64,000 bases of DNA from Mucilaginibacter gracilis (GTDB lineage Bacteria > Bacteroidota > Bacteroidia > Sphingobacteriales > Sphingobacteriaceae): assembly GCF_003633615.1 (NCBI RefSeq), contig NZ_RBKU01000001.1, positions 4,712,001-4,776,000 of the forward strand, written 5' to 3'. Both the position numbers and the translations under genes were made by a program. Positions 26,431 to 34,483 of this stretch are shown piece by piece; the stretch's first letter is position 1, and each line of letters begins with the position of its first letter. The notes beneath the pieces are model-generated. The model made no database searches. It was given only the letters and a program-made list of their open reading frames with translations, and was not told the DNA's origin.

Positions 26431-27040
26431 TAAGAGTTAAAAATTTGCTGTTTATTTCTCTCTTTCGCCCCTTTCCCGTAAAAGCTTTTTCCAAAAGAAA
26501 AAGGAGAAAAAGAAAGCAAATGGCCGGGCACGACACGCAGCAAAAAGGAAACGGAATAATTGGAGGGGACCCTTTGGGGAGGCAGCCGTTTATGCCGTAG
26601 TCTTTTTGCATACTATCGGCAATCATCAGGCAACAGTGCCCAATTTAGCATCCTTTTTCTCCTTCTTTTGGAAACAGTAATGCATAAACAATCTATTATG
26701 AGTGTTTCGCAAGTGCGGAGGCATTCAGGGCTATCAGCCTGAATGGCGATGCTTTTGCGCTAAATGGGCGGATGTTTTGAGCGACAGCGAAAATCAAACG
26801 CACGCGGTAAGGATCGCAGCGACATCCTCCGCAGGAGATACAGCGGATGAGCCCGGGCCGCACAGGCACCGCACAAACGTTTAAAACAGTTGTAAACGGG
26901 TATTTACCAAAGTGTTCGCGAGTGAACTGATGTTATTGGGCAAGCCAACGGAAATTAAGATGAGTGTAGCTGAAACAGTATTATGAGTGCTTAGGTAGAA
27001 ATCGTGTGCGTGGCAGTAGTTATTGCTGAATTTGAAACGA
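26431..27040. other. Gene-free interval with inverted repeats
   Basis: No supported coding sequence. A purine-rich arm at 26491-26512 (CCAAAAGAA, then GGAGAAAAAG) matches the reverse complement of 26653-26671, bracketing about 140 bases. A perfect hairpin CATTCAGG/CCTGAATG lies at 26722-26745, and a CCGC/GCGG stem around 26824-26848. GC content rises sharply at 26750-26880. Transfer-origin or replication-origin DNA of the former mobile element is possible. Confidence 0.35.
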
Positions 27041-27367
27041 TCATTGCACACATATATAACGCCATTCGTCATCTGGTACATGGATGAGATCCGATAGCAT
27101 TTCCATTTCAGGAGTTCTTTGATGCCGGAAACGAACAGAGGCATAACCTTTGTTTTCCATAAAAACAATCGTGCCATAGTAGAAATCTTCCGATATTTCT
27201 ACGGGTTTTCCAGGAAATCTTGCGCGGGTGAAACATTGCTTTTTGACCTTATCTCCGGTTTTGAAAGGTCGGTTTGGATCTTTTTGCGGCGCGCTGTCGG
27301 CTCGGGATGACGTCGTACTTCTGGTTAGGGAGGCCAGTCCCAGCAATAGCTTTTGTAAGGTTCTCAT
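27041..27367 (-). CDS. Hypothetical protein, SH3-like barrel
   Basis: This 108-aa protein has an N-terminal segment MRTLQKLLLGLASLTRST, either an atypical signal-like stretch or an extended start. FKTGDKVKKQCFTRARFPGK follows, and the strands YYGTIVFMENKGYASVRF suggest an SH3/KOW-like small beta barrel. It lies 55 bases after the nitroreductase gene on the same strand and may be the last gene of that operon. Function is unknown. Confidence 0.45.
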   Translation of the reverse strand: MRTLQKLLLGLASLTRSTTSSRADSAPQKDPNRPFKTGDKVKKQCFTRARFPGKPVEISEDFYYGTIVFMENKGYASVRFRHQRTPEMEMLSDLIHVPDDEWRYICVQ

Positions 27368-27422
27368 ATCTTTATTCGATCTCCGGTTTCAATGTTAAGA
27401 ATAAGGAGTTATCCAAGCAGGT

Positions 27423-28076
27423 TCAACCTATAATTATCCCGCCCGCACCAAAGATGCCGGGCACCCCAAAAAATTCAGAGATATAAGGTTCACCCAAACT
27501 TCCTATCGGACAAGAATTTAAACTTAATGCAGTGCAGGTCAATTGCAAGCTGTTGATCAGCGCCCCGCTATCCCGCCAAATCAACGATTCGGGATGCTTA
27601 TATTTAGCTGCTGTCCGTTGCGTATGGGCAACAAACCAAAGTAAGGTACCATCATCGATAGGAACAATTTGGTTAACATGGTTGATCAATGGTGCGGTAT
27701 TCTTATTAACTACTTGGTTAAGGGAATGGTCGAATGGATTATAATAATAGAAATGCGCATTGCTGAACATTGTAGGATCGTAGACGATAATATCAATGGG
27801 GTGACGGGCTCCCCCAGAAGGTGCTCCTCTGTGCGTTAGGATATAGCCATTATCCTGAATTTGCAGGCTTTTCACTTTGGCGGAATACCAAAGCAATTCG
27901 CTAAGTTGCTCCTTGCTAACAGGGCGAAATTTTCGAACAGACCGGCGATTAGTGATCACTTCCCTAAAGGCCATGGTAAGCGGTTGGCTGGGTTTAGCTA
28001 GCTTTATTCGTTCCTGTAGCGCGTAGTCATAACTCGCGACCGGTAGTTCCTTCGATCTTAGGCTTGGGTTTTTCAC
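27423..28076 (-). CDS. SagB-type nitroreductase-family oxidoreductase
   Basis: This 217-aa flavoprotein has the nitroreductase signature RRSVRKFRPVSKEQLSELLW near residues 49-68. It then shows the SagB/ThcOx pattern RGAPSGGARHPIDIIVYD and YYYNPFDHSLNQV, and ends FGVPGIFGAGGIIIG. SagB enzymes oxidise azolines in RiPP pathways, but relatives act in other systems. No YcaO or cyclodehydratase is present, so a RiPP role is unproven. It overlaps the QueC-like gene by four bases, so it belongs to the nucleobase-type operon at 27423-31597. Confidence 0.85.
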   Translation of the reverse strand: MKNPSLRSKELPVASYDYALQERIKLAKPSQPLTMAFREVITNRRSVRKFRPVSKEQLSELLWYSAKVKSLQIQDNGYILTHRGAPSGGARHPIDIIVYDPTMFSNAHFYYYNPFDHSLNQVVNKNTAPLINHVNQIVPIDDGTLLWFVAHTQRTAAKYKHPESLIWRDSGALINSLQLTCTALSLNSCPIGSLGEPYISEFFGVPGIFGAGGIIIG

Positions 28077-28669
28077 TGGTCACCGTATAAAGTTCTGAGG
28101 GTATATTGATATTTAAGACATCCCCTGCATTTGCCACAGGCTACACTACCGGTGTGGCAGGAATGTGCCCAATGCAGCAATGACGCTGGAATGCCTGAAA
28201 TTTTGATCAGTTCAACGGACGAAAGATGGATGGCTGGGGCGGTAATTTTAATATTGCCTTCTTGATAACTCATCAACTCGTTGATGCGTTCGTAGAAACC
28301 TATCGTGCCATCTTTATGAAAACCATCTGATAGTACGGAACCGGCCATAAGTTCATTGATTCCCAGGCTGATGCCTTTCATGCAGGCGAGTGTAACTAGT
28401 AACTGGTTACGATAGGGCCACCATTCCGTTGAGGGAGAGCCATTGATCGCGCTGCCATTGACCAGGTCGCCGCTGCCCAGGCTGCTGCAATCCACCCTGA
28501 CGATATAGTGATCCATCCCAAGTTCCTTAGCTATGATGGCGCTAACTTCTATTTCTTTTTCGGCTGCCGCCTGGCCATAGTCAAGCGATAATGCGATATC
28601 CGGTCGCTTCCAATAGGCCAAGGACACGGAATCTAATCCACCCGATAATAATATGCCTTTATCCATCAA
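28073..28669 (-). CDS. QueC-like 7-cyano-7-deazaguanine synthase family protein
   Basis: This 198-aa protein has the PP-loop ATP-binding motif SGGLDS (9-14) and a C-terminal zinc site with Cys residues in HSCHTGSVACGKCRGC (CxxxxxxCxxCxxC). Both are hallmarks of QueC, which adenylates carboxy-deazaguanine and converts it to preQ0. It is shorter than housekeeping QueC (about 220-240 aa). No queD, queE or folE lies nearby, so it is probably a specialised homologue, like those in type IV CBASS and Qat defence systems. It overlaps the kinase/transferase gene by 11 bases and the nitroreductase gene by four. Confidence 0.9.
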   Translation of the reverse strand: MMDKGILLSGGLDSVSLAYWKRPDIALSLDYGQAAAEKEIEVSAIIAKELGMDHYIVRVDCSSLGSGDLVNGSAINGSPSTEWWPYRNQLLVTLACMKGISLGINELMAGSVLSDGFHKDGTIGFYERINELMSYQEGNIKITAPAIHLSSVELIKISGIPASLLHWAHSCHTGSVACGKCRGCLKYQYTLRTLYGDQ

Positions 28670-29876
28670 GTTTTGCGAGCGCCCAAAGGCATTTATAAAG
28701 TGCTGTCGTCAGGTCTCTTTCAATGATACATTCAGTTCCCTCCAGCATCTTGATGCTTTCCGAGGATTCGTTCTCGACATAACCAATGACCGTACAATTT
28801 TTGGCGACCGCAAAACCGATTTCGAACAAGGTACCCGAATCTAAGCCGTCCAATACTGCAAAAACTACTTTAGATTCATTTAGCCCTTTGATATCCAGGG
28901 GCACAACTGTGGATGCTTCGCCGAGGCCGACATCGTGCCATGGTGAAAACAACTTGATATTCATCGATTTCAAACAATGAAATATCTCATTAATCAACCA
29001 GCGTTCAGAAAAAGTAAAAAACGGCCCTGCTAAGTATAGTTGCGCTTTCGGATAATCATGGATCAAAAAGGGTTTGATCTCTGGTACGCTTTCAAAAGGC
29101 AAAAAATTAAAATTACGGGTATTGCAGTAGACGGCGGTATTCCAGGATGCCTGCCTGGCAGCGAGTATGGGGTCATCGGACTCATCCCAATAATGCGCAA
29201 AGGAAGCAGCGAATACATCACCGGAACCAATCGGCCATACCGACTGCGTTTCGTACACCGGGATTAAGGCTTCGGCACCCTCGCGTGTCCTGACACAAGC
29301 GCCTTTTGCGCCCATTTTAAGTACAACGACTTCGGCATCTTCCTGCTCAAAAAAAAATTGCTGTATGGCCTGGACATCATTTGTCCGTATCCCGGTTATC
29401 TTTTTGGCTTCAGTCAAGTTGACCACAATAGCCAGCCGCTCAGCTGTTGACCCTGTGGCGCGGAAACCAACCGGGTTCGAGGGTGACTGCGGGTCATAAA
29501 TTACCTTCCGCCCGGAAACCCGTCCATTGCCTTCGATCATTCCATAATATAGAATGACATCGCCTTTAACTTCCAGCAGGTTTTGATGGTTGCCAAGTGT
29601 ATCCGGCCGCGGGATGACGACAGGATCGGCCAGTGGATAATCGTATCTGAACTGTATATTATGGGCTATGGGCGTAACATGATAAGTCAGGTCAATACCT
29701 TCGGCGACCTGGTTGAGATATTGGCTGGTCGCCTCATTGCCGAAAGTATAAAACGCCACATTTTGCTGTGGCCGTAGGCGGGCCATCGCCCAGCAAGCCC
29801 TTAACCCTGATCCGAACTTTTTGTCCCATCTGGGTTCGAAACAGTATTCATCATAAGTACCGCCGACGATAATCAT
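28659..29876 (-). CDS. PfkB-family kinase fused to nucleoside 2-deoxyribosyltransferase
   Basis: This 405-aa two-domain protein has a PfkB/ribokinase-like domain at about residues 1-265, with the catalytic GSGD motif (217-220, Asp220 the base) and VVLKMGAKGACV. A nucleoside 2-deoxyribosyltransferase-like domain at 280-405 begins LYLAGPFFTFSERW and has DSGTLFEIGFA, where Glu352 corresponds to the catalytic Glu. NDTs break and remake N-glycosidic bonds, exchanging bases on deoxyribose. The fusion suggests salvage or assembly of a modified nucleotide. It is coupled to the 112-aa gene upstream and QueC-like gene downstream. Confidence 0.88.
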   Translation of the reverse strand: MIIVGGTYDEYCFEPRWDKKFGSGLRACWAMARLRPQQNVAFYTFGNEATSQYLNQVAEGIDLTYHVTPIAHNIQFRYDYPLADPVVIPRPDTLGNHQNLLEVKGDVILYYGMIEGNGRVSGRKVIYDPQSPSNPVGFRATGSTAERLAIVVNLTEAKKITGIRTNDVQAIQQFFFEQEDAEVVVLKMGAKGACVRTREGAEALIPVYETQSVWPIGSGDVFAASFAHYWDESDDPILAARQASWNTAVYCNTRNFNFLPFESVPEIKPFLIHDYPKAQLYLAGPFFTFSERWLINEIFHCLKSMNIKLFSPWHDVGLGEASTVVPLDIKGLNESKVVFAVLDGLDSGTLFEIGFAVAKNCTVIGYVENESSESIKMLEGTECIIERDLTTALYKCLWALAKLDG

Positions 29877-30211
29877 ACGGCAGAGATCAGTAATTCACAA
29901 GAGCCGCCCGCAAGCGATGTAACCTCGCCTTGATAGTCGACCAGTTCGTTGAGACAGTAGATAAGCGATGCAGAAAGCGCGCTCGTTAAAAAAACGGTCC
30001 CAACTAATTGACCCGAAGCCGTGAAAGCTTGAACCGGGCCGGTCGAGGCGCGCAGGCGGATCGCCAGGATATCGCCGACATTCAGGGTTGCCAATACAGC
30101 CGCGCTGGGCGACATGATGGTTCCTCTGCCGCTGAGCGTGGCGCAATTGATACTACTGGTGTCGCCTCCGCTTGGTGGCGAATCGTAATCTGAATCTCCG
30201 TTACCTGACAT
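29873..30211 (-). CDS. Small unknown protein of the QueC/OGG operon
   Basis: This 112-aa protein has a Gly/Ser/Asp-rich flexible N-terminus (MSGNGDSDYDSPPSGGDTSS) and a predicted compact beta domain: TLNVGDILAIRL, GQLVGTVFL, a helix SASLIYCLNELVDY, and strands GEVTSLAGGSCELLISAV. I recognise no family with certainty. It overlaps the kinase/transferase start by four bases and follows the glycosylase by 10. Small size, a disordered tail and enzyme-rich neighbours make it a candidate for a modified substrate or nucleic-acid adaptor (inference only). Confidence 0.7.
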   Translation of the reverse strand: MSGNGDSDYDSPPSGGDTSSINCATLSGRGTIMSPSAAVLATLNVGDILAIRLRASTGPVQAFTASGQLVGTVFLTSALSASLIYCLNELVDYQGEVTSLAGGSCELLISAV

Positions 30212-30221
30212 GATAATTGGT

Positions 30222-31004
30222 TTAGTCTAAGTGCTTTAGTGCACTAAGTGCTAATCTATTAGTTTTTTTCATGAAATCCCAAATTATTGCATCCATAATA
30301 CCTGATGATACGTGCAATGCTTCACAAAATGACAGGTATTGTTTTTCCAAGTGTAAATAATACTTGGTCAAATCATAATTCTTATGATAAAATCCGGCCA
30401 GTAAGCCGGCCCTGAGAATATGAACATCCAGTATTGCGACCCGGTCGCTGTCCAGCCAATTCCGCGTGATCCAGGAAGCCGTTTTCAGTCCTATACCGTC
30501 AACGGTAAGTAACCAGTTGCGCAAGTCCAGGTCGCTATGAAGAGGTATAGCGTTTAGATCACCCCTGTTTAATAATTTGAATATATAGCTGCTTTTTTGG
30601 TTGTAAAACCGGTAAGTTATTTTTTTGCCGTTAGGCAGGACAAAAGGTGTGACCAATGCTTGGTAAAGTTGTTCTCTGCTCACCTTAGGTTTGATCAGTT
30701 CTTGTTGCTTTAAACGATCAAATGCGGCCAGGCCAACCTCAGATGGCATCCCAAAACCACCAAGTAAGCATACGATGATCTCTTCCAGGATGGTTTTCCC
30801 CAATTTGTAAATCCGACGTGGTTCGCGCCGCTGCATGTGAGAGATGTATTGGATCTTCCAAAAAGCGGGGGTGTAAAGCTGGGCACAGTCCCCCCATCTT
30901 ACACCAGGCATCAGTTCGTGGTCTTCACCAGGTAACTGCCGGACGGCATCACATAAAAGTTTCCAGGCCAATTCTGAATCGTTTGCAAGGGTTATCGTTT
31001 TCAT
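30222..31004 (-). CDS. OGG-like HhH-GPD DNA glycosylase/lyase
   Basis: This 260-aa protein carries the helix-hairpin-helix motif LLTVDGIGLKTASWITRNW with Lys174, and Asp193 in VAILDVHILRAG. The 19-residue Lys-Asp spacing equals that of human OGG1 (Lys249/Asp268), so bifunctional glycosylase/AP-lyase chemistry is likely. The N-terminal beta domain of full OGG1 is missing. OGG-like proteins are accessory members of type IV CBASS together with QueC-like enzymes. It overlaps the DUF6088 gene by four bases and is followed 10 bases later by the 112-aa gene. Confidence 0.88.
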   Translation of the reverse strand: MKTITLANDSELAWKLLCDAVRQLPGEDHELMPGVRWGDCAQLYTPAFWKIQYISHMQRREPRRIYKLGKTILEEIIVCLLGGFGMPSEVGLAAFDRLKQQELIKPKVSREQLYQALVTPFVLPNGKKITYRFYNQKSSYIFKLLNRGDLNAIPLHSDLDLRNWLLTVDGIGLKTASWITRNWLDSDRVAILDVHILRAGLLAGFYHKNYDLTKYYLHLEKQYLSFCEALHVSSGIMDAIIWDFMKKTNRLALSALKHLD

Positions 31005-31597
31005 TTCGCTGTTTGTTGATAGAGTTTGTGTAATAAGTTATATATCCAGCCGGAGGCCAGCTGAAGGTCTTTCGTCCATTTATTTTTATCGATAGCGCTT
31101 AATTTGTCGGTGATTTGTGCCAATAGTTTGTCGGTTACCTTGTCTTTCCCAAGTTCATCTAAGGCCAGTACCAGCAGCCCGCTGGTGGTATCCGAAAGCG
31201 ACAGCTTTTTAGCGGTCGTAGATTTGAAGATCAGGCGCTGTTCACCGATCTTAATACTGCGTGGTTCGCCATCCGTTAAATAGATCAGTTCATCTGGTCT
31301 GCTCTCGATCAAACCTAACTGAAACAAAGCAAGCTGCCCGTCAGGCCTGATCCTGACTCTATCCTTCCTTGCGATAGCCATTGCAACCGTTTCGGGAGCT
31401 GGGATTTTTGCAGTTTTACCAGCTTTCAAATAAACACCATGCCCTAACCGTTCCAATCGGTTTTCTTTCGTATGCCGGCTCAAGCTCATTTTAATCGCAT
31501 CTTCAGAGCCCATTCCGCGAAAATCTGTAGGAAACGCTAACTCACCCGCTGCAAGGCGGCTGATCTTATTGGCAATGAGTTGATGAGTTGAATTCAT
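31001..31597 (-). CDS. DUF6088/AbiEi-like DNA-binding protein
   Basis: The product is about 198 aa, choosing the ATG at 31597 over an in-frame start 13 codons upstream that would overlap the promoter. It has an N-terminal winged-helix pattern (DAIKMSLSRHTKENRLERLG, then GVYLKAG) and the AbiEi-like core ETVAMAIARKDRVRIRPDGQ, ALFQLGL, and KSTTAKKLSLSDTTSGLLVL. The family includes antitoxins and autoregulators of type IV toxin-antitoxin pairs; no AbiEii toxin follows here. As first gene of the operon with a palindrome in its own promoter, it likely represses it. Confidence 0.82.
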   Translation of the reverse strand: MNSTHQLIANKISRLAAGELAFPTDFRGMGSEDAIKMSLSRHTKENRLERLGHGVYLKAGKTAKIPAPETVAMAIARKDRVRIRPDGQLALFQLGLIESRPDELIYLTDGEPRSIKIGEQRLIFKSTTAKKLSLSDTTSGLLVLALDELGKDKVTDKLLAQITDKLSAIDKNKWTKDLQLASGWIYNLLHKLYQQTAK

Positions 31598-31637
31598 TTT
31601 GTTACAAATATATCTAAAAAGGTAACAAAATATCAAA
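31596..31637 (-). promoter_or_regulatory. Promoter with overlapping palindromic operator
   Basis: On the minus strand TTTG (31637-31634), a 21-base spacer and TATATTTG (31612-31605) match the Bacteroidetes -33/-7 consensus. The arms ATTTTGTTAC (31596-31605) and GTAACAAAAT (31622-31631) form a perfect 10-bp inverted repeat covering the spacer and the start codon. This predicts autorepression by the DUF6088 protein and a very short leader. Confidence 0.6.
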
Positions 31638-31726
31638 CTTAAATAGCTAATAATTAATTATTTATTTAATTGGAAAATATGCGTGTTAGATCATTTTTAA
31701 AAAACAGGTAAAGGTGGAAGAATCCT

Positions 31727-31734
31727 TATATTTG
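31727..31734 (+). promoter_or_regulatory. Putative -7 box of the PIN-kinase operon
   Basis: TATATTTG matches the Bacteroidetes TAnnTTTG consensus 31 bases before the PIN gene start. No good TTTG -33 box sits at the right distance, so an activator may be needed. Confidence 0.4.
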
Positions 31735-31765
31735 ATGATATATATATTAATGGAGCGTATTGTAG

Positions 31766-32860
31766 ATGGCAACACCAATTAGAAATATTGTTTTAGATAC
31801 TTCTTTTATAGAGGGCCAGAATTTCCTGGAGGGGATCGTATTTGGCGACCTGAAAAAAATCAGCCGTAAACGCTGGGGGCATCTTTTTATCACGGACATT
31901 GTGTACCGGGAAGTGTTTTCACGCTTTAGGCAACGGTTAATTACAGAGGCCGAGAAATCCAGAAATATTCAAAATCTGATCGAAAATCAACTAAAAACGC
32001 TCAAAAATTCAGAAGCATATAAAGCTTTCTTTAATTTACCAACAGTCGATCTTGACGCAGCGTGTGCTGCATTTAAAGTAAAATTTGACCGTTATATCAA
32101 AGAGGCGCGTATAAAAACTATCCCAACCGGGCATTTGACAATTGAAAAAATATTTGACGATTATTTTAATGCCGCGCCGCCATTCGGCAGTGGGGAGAAA
32201 AAGAGTGAGTTTCCGGATGCCTTTTCCTATCAGGCGATAAAAGAATATTTCGAAAAACACAAAGATGATTGTTATTTAGTGACCAGTGACAAAGATTTTG
32301 ATGGATTACCCACAACAGTCGTCATCCCGGTCAAGCAGGCTGCAATTGCACTCGACGCGATCATTCGGTTCGAAGAGGAAAAGAAATCCCGGACACCGGC
32401 TTTTATCGGGGAAATGTTTGATCGCGATAAGGTAAAGATAGAAAAGCAGGCCCACCAGCTGATTACGGCCTATCTTGAGGAAGAAGTTAGTTCACGTGGG
32501 GAGATAGGCGGCATGGAAGTCGATGTACTTGATCATATTGACCTCAGCGATATTGACATTACGGGTTATGCTATTGTTTCACTTGGTGAGGGCGAGGCCA
32601 GATTGGAATGTCCGGCTAATTTCGCTTACGAACTGGACATCGCGGTTGAAGACAAATCTGATGCCTGGTACGACAAAGAAGATGATCGGTGGCATTTCGT
32701 GGAAAGTACTTCAGTAACGGTAAAAGATAGTCACGATGTGATGCTAACGATCATAGTGGAATTTGATGAAGATCTCATTGATGCGGAGTTTGAGGTGGAG
32801 TCGATCAACGATGGTCAGGGATTTTCTGTCTTCGGGCGTTGGGATCATGAACATTATTGA
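31766..32860 (+). CDS. PIN-domain ribonuclease-like protein
   Basis: This 364-aa protein has an N-terminal PIN domain with the first acid in NIVLDTSFIEG (Asp11). Further acids lie in KKSEFPDAFSYQAIKEY and LVTSDKDFDGL, giving the PIN catalytic cluster (DUF4935 type). The C-terminal half (about 215-364) is an acidic beta-rich domain of unknown role, ending VFGRWDHEHY. PIN proteins cut RNA, often as toxins. It opens a plus-strand set with a 71-aa protein, a metallopeptidase and a kinase, and is divergent from the QueC/OGG operon. Confidence 0.85.
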   Translation: MATPIRNIVLDTSFIEGQNFLEGIVFGDLKKISRKRWGHLFITDIVYREVFSRFRQRLITEAEKSRNIQNLIENQLKTLKNSEAYKAFFNLPTVDLDAACAAFKVKFDRYIKEARIKTIPTGHLTIEKIFDDYFNAAPPFGSGEKKSEFPDAFSYQAIKEYFEKHKDDCYLVTSDKDFDGLPTTVVIPVKQAAIALDAIIRFEEEKKSRTPAFIGEMFDRDKVKIEKQAHQLITAYLEEEVSSRGEIGGMEVDVLDHIDLSDIDITGYAIVSLGEGEARLECPANFAYELDIAVEDKSDAWYDKEDDRWHFVESTSVTVKDSHDVMLTIIVEFDEDLIDAEFEVESINDGQGFSVFGRWDHEHY

Positions 32861-32935
32861 TAGGCAAATATCAAATTTGGTATTTGAAACAACTTTCATC
32901 TATCTTGCAATAAATTAACCTTAACCAATATAATC

Positions 32936-33151
32936 ATGGCAAGCACCACCTATTCTGTTGACCAGATCAGGCAAATTTACAGTGTTTTACCGAGCCACGT
33001 GAATGAACGTTTAAAAAAGGGCGATAAAGTTTATACAGACGACAAGTCGATTGATCAGCTTAAAAATATCTTTGTAGCCTGCGGTATTGTTTATGACCAA
33101 AAGACTACGGATGTGGCTGGATTGAATGTACACGAGATCACCATTTCCTAA
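32936..33151 (+). CDS. Small hypothetical protein, 71 aa
   Basis: It has an N-terminal helix (VDQIRQIYSVLPSHVNERLK) and a short basic/acidic body (KGDKVYTDDKSIDQLKN) ending in a strand VHEITIS. It lies 75 bases after the PIN gene and 8 before the metallopeptidase gene. No family recognised; the size fits an antitoxin, inhibitor or adaptor in this operon. Confidence 0.6.
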   Translation: MASTTYSVDQIRQIYSVLPSHVNERLKKGDKVYTDDKSIDQLKNIFVACGIVYDQKTTDVAGLNVHEITIS

Positions 33152-33159
33152 CCATTCCT

Positions 33160-34470
33160 ATGTCTACTTTACGCACCACTTTTGGCAATCCATTTCCAAA
33201 TTTAATTACAGCGGCTTCTTATGATCCGTTCTACCTGACCGTTTCCTTGGATTCCATCACTGAGGCAGAATACTTGGCCAATGATTTTTCAAAGATCACC
33301 GTTGAGAACTATAAAACTTTGGCGCTGGTAAGGCATGAGCTGACTCATTGGATAGACCATGTCGGTACGCTTTGGGGGCAAAAAAACATCGTCTTATTGC
33401 TGAATGCAATGAATGCCTGGGCCAATGGCGATGAAAAAGAACTTTGGCGGATAAAGACATTGGACTTGAGTCTAAGCACCGATTTACTGGCGGATTATTA
33501 TGATGAAACATACTTTGATCATAAGGGCAGCTTTAAAGATTTATGGCGATATGAAATAACTTGTGGAGCAAGGTATGGGCTGGATGGTTCACTATTGCCG
33601 GACAGGCCACTGTTGTTTACCAAATTTTACACCAGTAAAGGGAAACCCATTACACGGGTGCCGGTTAGCGTCGCGTCCATTCTTGAAACTAACGCAACTT
33701 TTGAAGAATTCGCAGTTAAGGCTGCCTTTGTAGGCCTAATCCAGGAACCCTTTGCGCAGGCCATCGAAAAACAGGGCTTAAATAGAGAATTCGAAAAATT
33801 GCTTTACCAGACAGGGTTGACTGTTTATAGTGTTGTGGCGCATTTAACAGCTACACCCAATCACATCACCGATATTTTTAGGACATATCAAATTTCCTCT
33901 TCTTTAGGTACCTTATTATTAAATACCCCCTCGTCGGTCTTAGCTAAACAACGCTACGATGGTGGCAACGGCGTGGCCTGGGATGCTCGTGCAACAGCCA
34001 TGGTCAAAAACGGCGATATTGGTTTCAGTTATTTTAATATGATGACCAACCTGGTCAAAACCTATGGGAAAGACGCCTATTCCGTAGCAAATGTGCTGGC
34101 AGCATCCGGTTTACCCGATCAGGGCAAACTAGAACTTGAGGTGTTGTCAGAAATGGCGATGAATCTGCATGAGCTTAAAGCCGGGCCTTTCACTTTGTTC
34201 GGGACGTACCTGCTCAATATGGGTATGGAGATTTATGCTAAACGAGGCATTGATGGGAAGAAAGCCGCCATTGACCAATGGCTAGTTGAAAAACAATACT
34301 TTCCTGATTTTACTTTTCAGGACACGCTGATTGACACAGATGGCGTGGATTTTAAAACTGCTCTGACCAAAGTTTCCACGACAGGAATGATGTCATTGGA
34401 AGAACGATGGACATTGTTCGGTTACTACGAGCAAAAGATGGGCGACTTTGTTAAAATATGTGGTGTTTAG
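33160..34470 (+). CDS. HExxH zinc metallopeptidase-like protein
   Basis: This 436-aa protein has HELTHWIDH with HExxH at residues 59-63, the zincin active site, in the helix LALVRHELTHWIDHVGTL. No signal peptide is evident, so it probably acts in the cytoplasm. The rest is largely helical with no family I can name. It lies between the 71-aa gene (8-base gap) and the protein-kinase gene (13-base gap). A cytoplasmic protease beside a kinase and a PIN nuclease suggests a sense-and-activate cascade (inference). Confidence 0.7.
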   Translation: MSTLRTTFGNPFPNLITAASYDPFYLTVSLDSITEAEYLANDFSKITVENYKTLALVRHELTHWIDHVGTLWGQKNIVLLLNAMNAWANGDEKELWRIKTLDLSLSTDLLADYYDETYFDHKGSFKDLWRYEITCGARYGLDGSLLPDRPLLFTKFYTSKGKPITRVPVSVASILETNATFEEFAVKAAFVGLIQEPFAQAIEKQGLNREFEKLLYQTGLTVYSVVAHLTATPNHITDIFRTYQISSSLGTLLLNTPSSVLAKQRYDGGNGVAWDARATAMVKNGDIGFSYFNMMTNLVKTYGKDAYSVANVLAASGLPDQGKLELEVLSEMAMNLHELKAGPFTLFGTYLLNMGMEIYAKRGIDGKKAAIDQWLVEKQYFPDFTFQDTLIDTDGVDFKTALTKVSTTGMMSLEERWTLFGYYEQKMGDFVKICGV

Positions 34471-34483
34471 GGTAAAAAATTAA

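Noticed and set aside
25982..26440. Plus-strand open frame of 152 codons
   Set aside because: Antisense to the low-complexity Ala/Glu/Lys region of the 203-aa gene, whose composition creates a long shadow frame.
28073..28669. Housekeeping preQ0/queuosine biosynthesis role for the QueC-like gene
   Set aside because: No queD, queE, folE or queF nearby, the protein is short, and it is embedded in an operon with unrelated defence-like enzymes.
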